DNA of 64,000 bases, from contig JAGFNK010000012.1 in the NCBI GenBank assembly GCA_025769875.1, positions 186,001 to 250,000 on the forward strand, given 5' to 3'. This stretch comes from Russula earlei (Eukaryota > Basidiomycota > Agaricomycetes > Russulales > Russulaceae). The translations under genes and the position numbers were made by a program. Positions 38,036-51,068 of this stretch are shown piece after piece (the first letter of the stretch is position 1; each line of letters begins with the position of its first letter). Below the pieces are notes generated by a model. That model was not told the origin of the DNA, did no database searches, and saw only the letters and a program-made list of their open reading frames with translations.

Positions 38036-41000
38036 ACGGACTATAACTCTCCCTCGACAGCGAGCACACTCGTGCATCTATCGAAGAGGCACTTCTCGCT
38101 ACTACGTTCTTCGGAGACGAAAATAGGAAGATTTGTGCATCACTACTACCGTCCTTACTCACGCCCCAAGCCAGCGCCATTGCGCGCCTAGATGCTCGTC
38201 CTGTGCCCTCGACTCGAAGCAGCTTTTTTGATTTGATTTTGGCAAGCGGCGTTCCGAGTCGTGCGCGCCTACACTACTTGTCTGGCTCGATTGCATGCGT
38301 CCGTGCTTGCCGGTGTACATTCCTTCTGAGGGCGCACACAGCATCTGAAGACGCCTACATATGTTCGTTTACTCCGTTGAGAAAGATGCGTGACATGCAC
38401 ATGAAGCCGCGCGCTCTGTGGATAGCTCTGATCCGACGTTTATCCTGACTCGTGCTTCTGCTGGGAAGATAAGTGGCTCACCTCGCGTGGGTTGACAACC
38501 CCAAATCAAATGCACCCGGTGAAGGGTCAATATGACCAGGCGAGGTGGCAGGAAGAAATACCAGCAGCATCAATGGAGCTATCAGCGAAAGATGAACGCA
38601 TTACGCCTTTCTCGCATACCCAACCGAGGGCATCAATATCCCCTCATACCGCACACAACCGTGTATGTTTGCCCAATACGATCGATCATCCTCATTGAGC
38701 ACCCGATGAGTTCGCAAATTAGCTTACCCTGGCACTGCCGGTTTGCTTGAGGTGCGGGGTGCCCACGTTGATAAATGAATGAATTCGGTGGCGAGGGCCA
38801 TCCGTCCCATCCGAGCCGCCGTTCCTACGGATTGCCCTGTATGCAATTTAGATTCGGCTTCGATCCACGGAGCATCCCTGCCTGCAGGTGTAAAGCACTG
38901 TAGTCTCGCTTGCGGAACGTCACGACCATCCGTGGGCTTGACTTTCCAAGGGTTCGAAACGGCGATACTGTCACTGCGAGTGCACGAAAACAGAAGGTAA
39001 ATGCCCTCTGTTGAAAGCAATTGTTTTTATTTCTTATGCGGTGAGATATCGCCTTTACGAAACGATGACGGAAGTCGGCGGGGACACTGGTTTTGATGCT
39101 TCGAGATCGTAGGGAGATGGCATCAGGCAATTCATCTGTCCCAAAAATAGCTAGCTAAGAGAGGAGCCGTCTGGAAGCTGAGATGCGAACATGCGAGATG
39201 TTCATGAAAAGTCCACCGAGTTGCCGTGATGGCGAGACGGGAGGTATCCTCGTAGATGCGAGACGGGCGTTGCAGGCCGCATAACCTACACGGTCTCCAT
39301 CATCGGACCCCCGTCGTGTCATCGCGCAAGCGTTATTATTAGACGACGGATTATCCCTCGAAAATCATGAGAGGGAAAGGGGCGGTAGTTGGATTGACTG
39401 AATGATGCTCCGGCCATCCATTAAAACCGACGGCCGCCTTTTCGAAATGAGGTGTTGGGTCCAGGTTCCGGTGTGAGGGCGAGGGCGAGCGCGTCCATCG
39501 AAATATGGCACCGATTGTGAACCGACACTCGCCATCAAGTTCAAAACGGTTTGGGAGTTCAAGTTGGCGCCAACGCTCGATCGCCCTCCTTCCGAGGACC
39601 CCGTCAAATAAGGCTCGTGTCGATGTCATGGGGATGGGCGGGCACTTGCGGCACTGGGCACCTGGCCATTGACTGGACTGCCCTACGTGTGCCTTGGGCG
39701 CCGCTCTTTCCTTGGCTTTCTCACACCTGCAATTTGCGAGCCGCAATGCCGCATCCTCCTCGTCGTTTATTTTCGCGTCTCCCCCTCCACTACTCGGGTC
39801 TCATGCAATTAAGCCCCCGGGGCTCCGTAACTCCGTCCTGCTCGCATTTCTTCTCAGAGTGCCGAGCCGAGGACACATTTCCCCTTCTCGTCTCGTCCAC
39901 GGGATCGACCCAACCACTTCCTCCGTCTCACGTCTCCCCACCACCACCCATCCTTTTTCTGCCTCACGTGGCGCGTACCGTGGCGCTGGACATCCGATAG
40001 GCTTTGATCACTCGTAATGAGTTGCTGTAGGTACGTGTAACGCGCCCTTCCAATGCATGGGAGTAGTGGTATGAAATTTTGTCCGGTCCTTCTGCGCTGG
40101 CATTGTACAGGTGCCATCCGGACCTGAACCTGAACCTGACAAAAAAAAAAAACTTGGGAGTTCACTAATTGCAGCATGGGCGAGTGACCCTGTTGTGCCA
40201 CGGCATTGCCACATTGGAAAAGGCCGTCCTCCGATGTTGCTGACCCAACGTGGAGTCATCAACGGCTCCCTATCTTTTGGCCAGCCGAATTCCTTTTGGA
40301 TGGTTATCCAGTACGCCGCAGCAGACGTCACCACCACGATCTAGAAGCACCCTGAGTATAGTTGAAACGTCAGAGTAGGTTCAATCCATTCACAATATTC
40401 CGAACCCATATGGCATGGTCGTTCGGTATCACCCCCCACGGCGATGAGTGCCCGATGCCACCACACAAGTTGGACAGGACGGCCACCACGCGTAAGAAAG
40501 TTCTATGATAGATGGTCGCTAGGATATAATTTTGCTACCATAATCCAAAGAAGATTTTCCACCGAGGTCGCCCAACGCCTTTGAGTGACTTTTCATAACC
40601 TTCTTGAAGCCGTTGATAGTGCAGCGGCATTGAGGCGGGTTTCAGCACGACCTGCGGAGTAGGTACCTGGAAATTTTCAAAGGCGATGATTGAAGGCGCA
40701 TGAGATCCAAACGAATGGGTCACTGACTCGACCTGACACGCGGTTCTGGTGGATCGCGCTGGTTGCAGCCGCTGCCCTCGCAGATAGCGCGGGGTGATCG
40801 GCAAGAGAGGCGAGGAAGGTCTTCAGCTGGAGGTTCGGGCGAAGAGGGTCTACTGGCCATTCTGCCGCGATATGTCGAAGACACTGCTGTGCATGCCTGA
40901 GGTGGTTTGTCGACATTGACGTTTGTTACTATGCTGCCCTGTCCCTGTGGACCATCTACGTGGCCGCAGTCTGTCGGGCTTCCACGTGATTGCTTGCTTT

Positions 41001-42643
41001 GCCCCGGGCAGGCGGGCCTGGCATCAGTCCGACTCCTCTGCTGCCAACCTTCTGATCGCAGATGATGACATGGAAACTACCGCTGCCGCTCCAGTTGGAA
41101 ACGTACTCCTGCGCTCCGCGAATGGATGCGCTCTCACACGAGTTTAGTGTAGGCTCCCTCCTAATGCAACTTCCGCTGGTGCCAGTGGCGAGGGGCAGCG
41201 GGCATTGTTGTCTATCGCAGTGTCGTGTCTTCTCAGCATGTATCACCGTGTGTCGTGATCCGACACGTCAGGATGCTGTCTCCGGCTGTAGCCTTCTACG
41301 TTCCTTTTCCTGATACTCTAGCATCTGATGTCCCCGTGCGCCGGTTTTCTGATCGATACATGTCCCTAACTTTCCTTAATTTATTGTCACCACCATCCAT
41401 CGTTTGAACTGACCAAATCCAACCAAGGTTCTGAACGGTGGGCGTGGCAGTTACATCATAGTTACGCTTTGATGAGGGATGGTGCATCCCATCCTGGTGC
41501 AGCGTACTCAAGGTTCAGGAACTTCCCCATCGATATGATCGTGGTCGTCGCTTCTCCTATCCAATCCTGACTTTTCTTTCCCATCCAGAATTTGGTCGCT
41601 CCCTCAGCACCGCAGGGGGTTCACAATTATGGGAATGGGGTGTGGAACGGCCGCGGAGACATGTTTTCCAAACCCCTCTCTCCTCGTGCAACCCCGCACC
41701 CCATCTCAGAAGAGACGTTCCTTTCAATCAATCTCATGTGACGCTCGCGATCAGGTGGGGTTTTGCTTCGGGACATCTTGCGTCGAGTTGCCTTTCGTGT
41801 TCTTCGACGCGCTCCATTCGGATCTTGACGAATTTTGCTGCGGTCTGTGTTTTCACCCTCATCTCCACCTTCGGCGTCCTCGCATCAATCGAATCTTCGT
41901 TATTTTCCCAGGTATGTGTGTCTGGCTGGCCCCGTAGGCGACTGTCATACCCCTCGCTCGACTCGAACCTTCACAGGGGCGCCAGCCAGTACCCGCGACT
42001 ATTGCGCCGCCGTAAGTGGTCAGGATACCTGTTTTATCGCCCGGCTATTTCACCACCGCAACATCTATAAGGTACGTCCACTTCTTCCCGGCTCGATTCA
42101 GTCGAGATAAGACCCTATCGGGGCTGTACCATGAGAGGGTGGGTATGCGATTTGTCCATGATGTCTGAACCCGATCGAACCATCCCCCTCTTCTGGTCTG
42201 TCCGTTCGGCGCGCCCAGAGATATCGGGATTGACCGCTTGAGGTCCTGACCCTGAGCGAAGATATATCACTGAATCATTATCCCATTTACGTGAGAGGTC
42301 AAATTTTTGGATCTGCACATCAAGGTGTCCCACTCCCAGCAACCGTTTGCGCCGCGTAACCTTTCTTTCTAGAATACATCCCCCGTGCTGCGCCCTGGAG
42401 CGTGCATGTGTGAGACACGTAATGGAAGCAGACCACTGTATTTGTTTTATTGCATAGGTGGTCTCGTGCGCGGTGAGGGTGTGTGAGTGTGAGTGAGGAT
42501 TTGGCCTCCTAGAAAGCAAAGTGGCCCCGCATCGTTCCTAGAACGGCATTGGGGCTGTGCAAACTACCGTTGCGTTGCGCCGGCTTCCCCATTCTTCCCC
42601 CACACACCGTTTCGTACTCCCCGGCATAGCGCGCAAACGTACG
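38036..42643. other. 4.6-kb stretch without a supported gene
   Basis: Unusually long and empty for this window. It holds only short open frames, poly-A at 40141-40152, and no recognisable domain, repeat or RNA. Right after Noc2, a frame near 38060-38370 (VPSTRSSFFDLILASG) looks slightly protein-like but joins to nothing. At 41.81-42.07 kb a hydrophobic run (ILTNFAAVCVFTLISTFGVLA) ends at a good donor, and good splice sites follow (CCTTCACAG, then GTAAGTGG); this could be part of a small secreted-protein gene, but I find no ATG in a suitable place. Confidence 0.4.
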
Positions 42644-45600
42644 ATGTCGTGTTGTGGGACTCCTCGCTCGCAAAAGACGAGTGACACTGTTGCCACGCTC
42701 CAGCCGTTTCCAATCTCTCAGCAACCGACCGCTCGCCCAGAGATCAGCCCCTTTCTCGAGAAGGAGTCTTTTCGCCCCCCAACCATCTCCTCCCCTCCCC
42801 CGGTGCATTCCCTGTCGCGCTTCAATGGCGCTCAGTCTCCGCCCCCGTCGTCAACGCATGGCTCAGTCCCTCCTTCTCCCCCACCCACGGCTTCCCAAAT
42901 GGGCACCTTCAACCGTGGCTCGGTCATTGATTCCTCGGCTTCCTTGAGCCCGTTGCGACGACCGACCCCTGCATACCCCAGTTCTGGAAATCCGAACCTC
43001 CTCTCGATGTATCAGCCCGTCCACGGCCGTCGCCTCTTCGTTGCCACCCACAGACGAAGGGAAAATGTCGATCTCCATCGACTTCGGTGAGCGTCACGCT
43101 CCTGACCCCATCCCACGCCCGTGCTTGAACTGAAACTAACTATGGTCCAGGGACTACTTTCTCTGGTGTAGTAAGTGTACCCGCCTCTCCGACGTGGCTC
43201 GGGGAAGGTCGAATCGCGTGTCTCACAGGCATACGGCTCGTCGCGCATTGCGTCCGGAAAGGTGCAGCAAATCCTCCATTGGCCAGGGTCGATGGAAACG
43301 TTCAGGAAAGTTCCCACCTGTCTCCTGTACGACGAGCGTGGACAAGTCCTGTCTTGGGGCCTGGATGCCAAAAATACCAATCCAGTGGCCGGATCCATCA
43401 AGTGTGAATGGTAAGGAGACGTTGGTGCTTCGCCTTTGTCACATACGCTGCAACATGCCTCTCTCCAAGGTTTAAGCTCTTTCTCGAGCCTCATGCCCTC
43501 CGAGATCAGAGCACAATTGACCCCCGGCTCCCACCCATCCCAGTGAGTAATGCAAGATTGCCGACGGGCGTGTGAGCCAACATCCCCTTCGTCGTACAGC
43601 CCGGAAAGAAGCCTATTCACCTCATCGTCGATTTCCTGTACTGTATGTGGGAATACGCGAAAGAGCAGATCACCCGCGAGATCGGCGCTGTCGCCGACCT
43701 TGGTCAGACAACATGCACCCCCTTTTCTTCTGCATTTATATCTGAAGTGACAACGCAGATTCCGCTGATGTTTGGCTGACGGTCCCTGCCGCATGGGATG
43801 CCAGGGGTTGCGATATGATGCGAGATGCCGCAATAACTGCCGGCCTTGTCCGCTCAGTAGGGGCACGAGATCGGGACTGGCGAGATCGTCTCCACATCAT
43901 CACGTAACGCTCCTTCCTATCAGCGTTTCACTCGATTGAAAACGTTATACTCAGTGAACCCGAGGCTGCGGCAGTACATTGCGCGCACCTGACAGACCTC
44001 CACAAATTGAAACCAAGTCAGATATTCATGATTTGTGATGCAGGAGGCGGCACTGTCGTACGTCTCTGGCCCGTTTTGGAATACCGTTGGACTCTTGACA
44101 ACTGCCCTGCCTCCTCCGTAGGATCTCGCAGTTTACCAAATTCTGGGTCAGCTGGCAAACCTTGAAATAGCCGAGGTGTGCGCGCGTTCCGGGGCAAATT
44201 GCGGTTCACTATTTCTTGATTTACGCTTTCGTGAACTCGTGCGAACCTTGCTTGCCGACCATCCGGCTCATCTGGATGCTGCGAGTTTGGCATATTTTAT
44301 GCATTCTTTCAGCGAAACAGAAAAGCTTGCCTATCGAGGAGAGGTCGATGATAGTAAGCAGAGTTTTATCTTCCGGTCGCCGTCGCCGATCGATGCCCTT
44401 GACGTAGGCTTTATGTTCAACTTCACGTGCTTCAACGTGGAAGACCCGGATGACCTTCGAGTTGGCTTGTTCAACGGCGAGCTTTCCATTCCGGGGAATC
44501 TTCTGCGTCGAGAAGTCTTCGACCCGGTGGTGAACCAGGTGCGGCCCCTTTTTTTATTTATTTGACACCCATTAGTGGTGGCATGCGGCCATCACGTGTA
44601 TTGGGTCCAGTAGTTTGGCTAAGTCTCGCTGTGACGCAGGCACTAGAGCTCATCGAAGAACAAATAAAGAAAGTCAACCAACACATCGATGCCCTCCTTC
44701 TCGTGGGAGGTTTCTCCGGTAGCGGATACCTGTTCAAGAGAGTTGAGGTCAGTGATGTCAATGATGTGGCATATGATTTTAGGAAGACACGTTCTGAATG
44801 GGATTTTGCATGGATAGGAACGGTTTGGCGCACGAGTAAAGGTCATCGCGCGCCCCTCGGATGCTGATACGGCCACTGCGCGTGGCGCGGCACAATATGG
44901 ACTAGCACGCCGTCCTCTCGTATCTTCCGTGGTCGCGCCTCGGTCATATATGATGAAGGTGATCTGCCTTACGTATCTCACAGCGCCGTGCTTGCCTTTA
45001 CCTTGTCGACCCAAAATCAGGTTAAATTACCCGCAGAAACGGAAGATTTCATGAAGCGCCCGGCTTATGTCTCCCAGAATAATGCTGGTGTTGCCATTTG
45101 CGAGAACAGGCAAGACCGTCGGCCCCTGTTAATCCCTGTAAATTAACATCGCCCAGGTTACAGTATTTGGTGGCGAAGGGTGCAATACTACGCAAAGGGT
45201 TTGTGCGCATCTTTCTCCCAAGAGGTTTCATCGGCTCATGCCTCCCTCATAGTCAGAAGATCAAGACGAAGTTCTGGTGAGTAAACGCACAATGCGCCAG
45301 GTTACGACCAAAACCAAAGAATAACTGTCCTGAAAGTAAATATTCACAAACACAGCACGGTCGGTAAATTGCGACTTTAGTATTTCGCTTTTGTCTCAAG
45401 TCAATGTCACCAGATCGCATCTTTGTGGCGACGATGTATACATCAGACGCCGACAAGATCATGCGATACACGGATGAGGTGAGCGCGGGTGATTCCGGGG
45501 CGATATCAAATATCATAATCGTTCTCAAGGGCGAGACGGTGGAGCTCTGCAAATGGACTGTGGACATCGGTTCACTGCCCTCGTTCCAAGAGAACGCCAG

Positions 45601-45794
45601 CATGCCGACGCAGAACGGATTTTATACGGGTATGTCACAGGCACGCACATGACAGAGAGGTCCCCAAATGCTGAGTCAACTCGGTCCCAACAGATTTCGA
45701 ACTCGGTCTCGAGCTGGATGGTGCCGAGGTCCGTGGCATCTTACTATACGAGGGGCGCGAATGGGGCCGGGTTGTATTTGATATGTTGTCGTGA
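42644..45794 (+). CDS. Hsp70-like ATPase (Hsp12A-type), non-canonical
   Basis: A divergent Hsp70-fold protein of the kind numerous in mushrooms and related to HSPA12; substrate and role are unknown. Start ATG 42644 (MSCCGTPRSQKTSD). The first 140 residues are Pro/Ser-rich and disordered. The ATPase core then shows ISIDFGTTFSGVAYGSS (phosphate 1), TEPEAAAVHCA, ICDAGGGTVDLAVY (phosphate 2) and ALLLVGGFSGSGYLFKRV (adenosine). Between the last two is a long region (RFRELVRTLLADH, FSETEKLAYRG) unlike BiP. VIARPSDADTATARGAAQYGLARRPL follows an intron ending at ATGGATAG. The C-terminus (YTSDADKIMRYTDE, TVELCKWTVDIG, GILLYEGREWGRVVFDML) lacks a classic Hsp70 substrate domain. Stop at 45792-45794. Joins are in frame. 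Confidence 0.8.
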
Positions 45795-46804
45795 CCACTC
45801 TAGGTTTGGGTTTGGATTAATCAGGTTGCTTTATCTCAGTTTTGCGCAATGTGAACGTTTGATGGAGGAGTTTGGTCTCGCAGCCGGTGGCGATCACGGG
45901 GTTGTTCTCGGTGGAGATGGCCCCGGGATTTGCCGGCGGACTCTGGATCTGGAAATGAAACTGCGTCACCTGGTGGGGTCACCACCGTCCTAACCTTCTT
46001 CCTCCGTCGTCGTCATGAAATTTTAAATGACGTGTGGTTGTAGCGGTAGCGGAGGATGGGATGGGATGAGATGACTCAGGGGCCATCTCCGTCAATGATG
46101 AGCACGAGACGAGCACTACAACTCGTCGGATAGGGGTGCCAGTGCCGTGGACAAGCTGGCGATGGATGGCCCGTGCCCAGCTCGACGTGCTGCCCCGCAT
46201 GACAAGAAACTGGGCACCGCGGTGCCTAAAAATCCCTACGCTCTCGTAACAGGTGCGGCTCGTGGCGCACCCAACTCGTATCCCCTTGCGCTGACGTCTC
46301 GGACAGTCACAATACTGGGGACATGCTATTGTATCCGGACGGGCAGCAATCGGCTTTGCCGGTGCATACACGTCCAGTCGACTGACGGCATTCCGGATGT
46401 TGTAGCGACGGAAAGAAGTCGAGCTGTGCGCAGAGGGACCCGAGCGAATGGAGCCGCGAGGTCCATCTTTTTTTTTTTTTTTCCCTCAGCCCTCAAGCAG
46501 TCCAGTCCATAAACCTGGATCCGCCCCTCTTCCCCATCGCTTACTACCGGAGTAATCCGAGCGGTGCAGATGGCCCGTCCACGATCTCATTTGGTCCCGC
46601 CACTTGCCACTCACAAGTCACTAGTCAACTATCATCCCTCCACCGCCCTGGCTCACCTCTGCAGATTGCCGCAATTGATCGGGGCCGCTGCATCCGGTTA
46701 ATGGAGCACGTATCGATGTCCACCAGCTCAAAAAAAAAAAATTGTATAAAGCCTGCCACTCTCGTGACGCTCCGAGAGAACAATCCTCATTTTTTTGCGT
46801 TCCC
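45795..46804. other. Intergenic region with homopolymers
   Basis: No gene is supported in this 1 kb. It holds poly-T (46468-46482) and poly-A (46730-46741) runs; the latter sits directly before the TATA box of the following gene. Confidence 0.4.
46730..46750 (+). promoter_or_regulatory. Poly(dA) tract and TATA box of the lactone oxidase gene
   Basis: A 12-A run (46730-46741) is followed by TATAAA (46745-46750), 55 bp before ATG 46805. Poly(dA) tracts exclude nucleosomes in fungi, so this looks like a complete core promoter. Confidence 0.55.
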
Positions 46805-48573
46805 ATGCAGCGCATCTTGTCCCCTCTATCCGATATCGCTCTTGACGATCTCTATGCCCTTCTGGACCCCGTCACCGTCGACCGATCGTCGGCCGCTGCC
46901 GTGTTCCAGAACTGGAGTCGCACATTCAGGTGCACTCCGTCGTCTGCTTTCCGGCCCGAGACCGAGCATCAAGTTGAGCTCATCTTGGAACTCGCGCGCC
47001 GCGAAGGGCAGACCGTACGTGCCGTCGGGGTCGGTCACTCACCCAGTGATCTTGCGTGTACGTCAGGGTACATGATCCAGATGCATCGACTCGACAAGAT
47101 CATCGAGGTACGTTATCGCCGAATTAGCTTATCTTATTGGAGTAATTTTATCGTCCCGATCCTTATCCTATCGGGTCGTTGGAAGCCCGGCTGTATTGTT
47201 TTCTCTCTCCACTCTATTGATCCAATCTCAGGCACGGACGTACTAATCACTTTCACTCTCAGGTCAATTTTGAAAAACGATTCGTTCACGCTCAGGGCGG
47301 CGTCACACTTCAGCACCTACACGCCGTCCTCGAAGCCCACGGTCTCGCTATGATCAATTTGGGGTCAATATCCGAACAGACCCTCGCGGGTATGCTGACC
47401 ACGGCTACCCATGGGACGGGTGTTGATCACCGAGTCCTCTCAACGCACGTGCGAGCCTTACGCCTCCTCCTCGCCGACGGAACAAAGGTCACCTGCTCCA
47501 GGAACCGCTATCCTGACCTGTTCCTCGCCACGCTGTGCGGCCTCGGCAGTACTGGGATCATTCTTGATGTCCGCATGGATGTCAGACCGGCGTTCCGCCT
47601 GCGAGAAGAACAAGAAACATACAAATTCCCTGACGTCATCGATAACTTTGACTTACTCGCTCATTCGGCCGAGTTTGTACGTCTTTGGTGGTGGCCGCAA
47701 GCAGATAAAGTCCGTGTGAGTACCATGGATAAGACTCAAGAAGTAGGCATAAACTCTCTCACTCCGATGCGATCTTCTGATCATTGTGCCACAGGATAAA
47801 CGCCCACAGCGAAGCTGGCTCTGGGATTCACTGGTCGGATATCACCTTTTGCAATTCCTCATTTTCCTCGGAATCTTTATTCCTCGCCTCAACATTTGGA
47901 TCGGGCAATTTTCGTCATGGCTTTTCACAGATAAGACGCTATCCGTCGATGATAGCCTAAACGTGTTCAATATAGACTGCAAGGTCCGCGCCACCCCCTC
48001 TTCCCTTATTACACGCTGATACGGTTCCCCTGATAGTACCAACAATATACCGTCGAATGGGCGCTGCCCTATCCGCAGGCCCAATCCTGTCTACGTGAAT
48101 TACGCGACTGGCTCCAATCAGAGTTTACGGATCCGCGCGGTCTACGACCGCACTGTATCCTGGAAATACGGTTCTCTGATGCCGACGACATCTGGCTAAG
48201 CCCCAGCTACGGTCAAAAGACATGCTGGATCGGGATCGCACAGTACAAGTGGGTCACGTCCGCCGTCACCGTGCCTCTTGTCATCACTCACAGCGTCACA
48301 TAAAGGCCTTACGGTTTCAACGTTCCATATCGCGCTCTGTTTCAGCGCTTCGAGCGAATTGTGATTCCCTATGGGGGGCGCCCGCATTGGGCCAAGGCGC
48401 ATAGTCTGCGACCGGACGCCCTATCCGTACTGTATCCGCGCTTCGATTCTTTCCGAAAAATCTTGAATGTCGTCGACCCCGAAGGCGTTTTTCGTAATGA
48501 GTATGTATCACGCCATATATTTGGGGCAACGGGCGCGCGCTTCCGCGAGCGCGTCTTCAAAGCACGTTCATAG
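46805..48573 (+). CDS. alo1: D-arabinono-1,4-lactone oxidase
   Basis: The FAD enzyme that makes D-erythroascorbate, the fungal vitamin C analogue, from D-arabinono-1,4-lactone on the outer mitochondrial membrane. Start ATG 46805 (MQRILSPLSDI). The VAO-type FAD domain shows NWSRTFRCTPSSAFRPETEHQV and RAVGVGHSPSDLACTSGYM; the His of GHSPSD is the expected covalent FAD site. ATHGTGVDH, the second flavin-binding stretch, and GLGSTGIILDVRM follow. A hydrophobic helix (YHLLQFLIFLGIFIPRLNIW) fits membrane attachment. The C-terminal ALO domain has VEWALPYPQAQSCLRELRDWL, LEIRFSDADDIWLSPSYG, PYGGRPHWAKAH (with the HWAKAH signature of the family) and LNVVDPEGVFRNEY. The first intron (47107 to about 47260) is long for this window. 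All joins keep frame. Confidence 0.92.
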
Positions 48574-49157
48574 GCGCCTTGGAAAGTGCCACAGACTAAG
48601 GGTTACAGATGGGGATAATATCCCCGCAATTGATCACGCGCAGAATCCCCTGGCTTGGGGAGCTGGACATTGATATTCCCTAATTCATTCATTCGCCCGT
48701 TAACTCCAAATACCGGTGTAAACCCGAATGCGACGTAGAGTACAGCGATACAGCGGCACGTTTATTCACGACTAGTCTTACATTGACGCACATCCCAAAA
48801 TACACGCAGGAGTATTCGTCAGCTTGGAATAGAGATAGTGGCACCCCCTTCAATCTCCTGTCGCACAGGGCGCACCAATTGCGAATATTTCCATGATGCC
48901 GAGGGGTTCGGAGCGTAATACAAAAGGACATGTTTATCAGTCCCACCATGCTTTACCTTTTTAAGCACATCCAACGAATGCTGGTCGAACCAGGGATCGA
49001 AGTCGGATTAGTAAGTACTGTGCGGCGAGTCAAAATTGCACTAGCGGCGGTGCGATAGTGATGCGAGGAACTGAAAACGACGATACAATATAGCGGCCGA
49101 GCGTGCGCCGAAGTTACAGGACGACACAGAGGGACATATCCAGTAACCGCCGCATGC
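48574..49157. other. Convergent intergenic region
   Basis: This lies between the 3' ends of the lactone oxidase and Ubc7 genes. No gene is supported. Confidence 0.4.
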
Positions 49158-50223
49158 CTATAGCCCTAACTGCTGCTCAATGGAGTCTCGAACAATCTGT
49201 TCGTATTCCTGCGACAGACGGGGGACCGGTCAGGGCGGAGCAAGGCACATCGCAACTGGGGGCGAACCACGTAATTGTCTCTGTAAAGTTTGCAGCAGTC
49301 GATGTTTGCACCACTCTCGAGGTTCGGCTCTGGCAATGTTAGCGGCCACGGGTCAGCCAACAAAAAAAAGCGGCCACCACGCTTCGAAGAAGGGAAAGTG
49401 ACACGTACCGGCGAGCATCGAAATCACGCTGAGAAGAACTTTCTCGACGCTCTGAACGGGGCTCCAACGTTCCGAGGCTTGTTCGTACATCAGCGGATCT
49501 TCGCCAGGGCTATGCAGGATAGAGATGCAGACGCTTCCGTCGGGGTAGACTGGGAAAGACGCCTGTCAGCGCCGCCGCCGCCGCCAGCAAGGGGGGGGGG
49601 GGGGGCAAGTCACAAGCCAGGGGGAGAGGGGGGAGGACCGCGTACTGTTTGGGTGAAACAAGGGAGGATCAAACTTCATCTTGAAAGGGGATAGTGGGTA
49701 GTCCGGGGGCTGCGGGAACACGAGGGTTTCAGGAAGGGGTGGGGGGAGCGTGTCAAGTATGAGAACCAACGCACGAATGTAAGTTTGGCCGCAAATACGC
49801 CGCCTTCCTAAGGATAGAAGGAAGGGGGAGGGGGGGGGGGTGATAATTTCAACAGAAGGAGGCTGATTAACACAAAAAAAGAAACCAACGAAGGGAGTAT
49901 CCTTTGGCCCACAGATGAGGGCCTCCCAGGCGAAGAAGTCAGATTCGGAGATCGGCCCTAATTTTGGAGGAAAGAAGCCATCAACGAACGATTTGATGGT
50001 ATAGGTCCCTCGAAAAACAGTCCGCACCCGCCGTGAACATGCCGTCAGGGGATCCTGTGCACACGTGGGTGCTATCAGCGAAGAAGAAGATTGAGGAGAA
50101 GGAAGGGGAGGGGGAGGGGAACAGCGGGAGAGAGACAGACCTCCTGCGGTTAGCTGCTTATACTCTGTCATGAGCCGCCTCAGCTGCTGTAGCGTTTCCG
50201 GATGCGCGCGATTCCATTGCCAT
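49158..50223 (-). CDS. ubc7: Ubc7-type ubiquitin-conjugating enzyme (ERAD E2)
   Basis: An E2 of the Ubc7/UBE2G class, which builds ubiquitin chains on ER proteins sent for degradation. After splicing: [90 protein letters not shown], then [39 protein letters not shown] and [16 protein letters not shown]. The catalytic Cys is in [10 protein letters not shown], followed by the acidic loop ([18 protein letters not shown]) that marks this class. ATG 50223 (MAMESRAS) is out of frame by one base, and dropping a base at TCCGG near 50200 gives [13 protein letters not shown]; if that is not an error, the start is ATG 50171. Introns hold long C runs on the coding strand (15 at 49591-49605). Stop 49158-49160. 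Confidence 0.85.
49591..49605. repeat. 15-bp G/C homopolymer inside a Ubc7 intron
   Basis: Fifteen G on the plus strand (C on the coding strand), between the donor after HPN and the acceptor before YPDG. A second run of at least ten lies at 49831-49840 in the same gene. Lengths of such runs are unreliable in most sequencing data. Confidence 0.9.
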
Positions 50224-51068
50224 TGTGAATGGTGGGGGTAGGGGTAAGTGGGTGGTGGATGCAATGCAGGTGAAAGCAGAGGAGAGAGGCACGGCAAGAC
50301 CGGACCGGCTCGAAAGTCTGGCCCCACCAAGCGTTGTGATCAGTTCAGTTCAGCTTAGCACTGACAATGGATGGTCACCCGATCGCGTTTCATCACACAC
50401 CACGGATGCGTAGACCGTTATCGTGATTATTCATTCATTCATTGAATAAAGCGCCGCAAAGTGCCCATCCCTGACTGCACGCAGTCACGATAAGCACCAA
50501 CGCAATGGTCGCCCATATGTACAACCCCAGGTCACAATAGCCGAGAGCCGCACACTTTATTCTAATTATATTGCGGCGCGAGAGTGATTTTCGCCTCGCA
50601 GATCGAGCTAACTCGTCTTTGGGTTAAACAAAAATCAGGTGACACGCCAAGCCCAAGTCCCAAGAGGTTGCAAACTCAGGCCATAAACTGAGCCCACCAC
50701 CGCATACCTCGTGCTTCTCTACTCGGTCCAGGGACTATCCAGCATTGGTGATTCTTCCTATGCACCTTGCAGTGCATGGACATCCAGTCCTCTATTTACG
50801 TATAAGACAGAGGGTCAGGGGAAGGTCCTAGGCGCTTGCCATTCAATATGATTCCCGGAAATAACACCCCGTGGAGACTTAATGACCAACAACTTTTGGG
50901 AAGCGGGAAGATCATCAGATCGCGGAGAAGTGACCAACTCCCTATGGACTGCCATCACATCACAGAAAGGTCTAGAGCTGAGCTCTGCAAGGTTACCAGT
51001 CCGAGTAAGATGACAGGCGATGCTTTTCGGTAGCAGTACGCGTTAACTACCGCCAGCAATACCCGTCT
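50224..51068. other. Intergenic region, no gene seen
   Basis: Upstream of Ubc7 and downstream of RPC2. It contains a short ATTC microsatellite near 50428-50443. No coding sequence is supported. Confidence 0.4.

Noticed and set aside
38060..38400. Possible extra gene after Noc2 (SSFFDLILASG)
   Set aside because: No start, no in-frame joins and no family match; more likely the Noc2 3' region or old remains.
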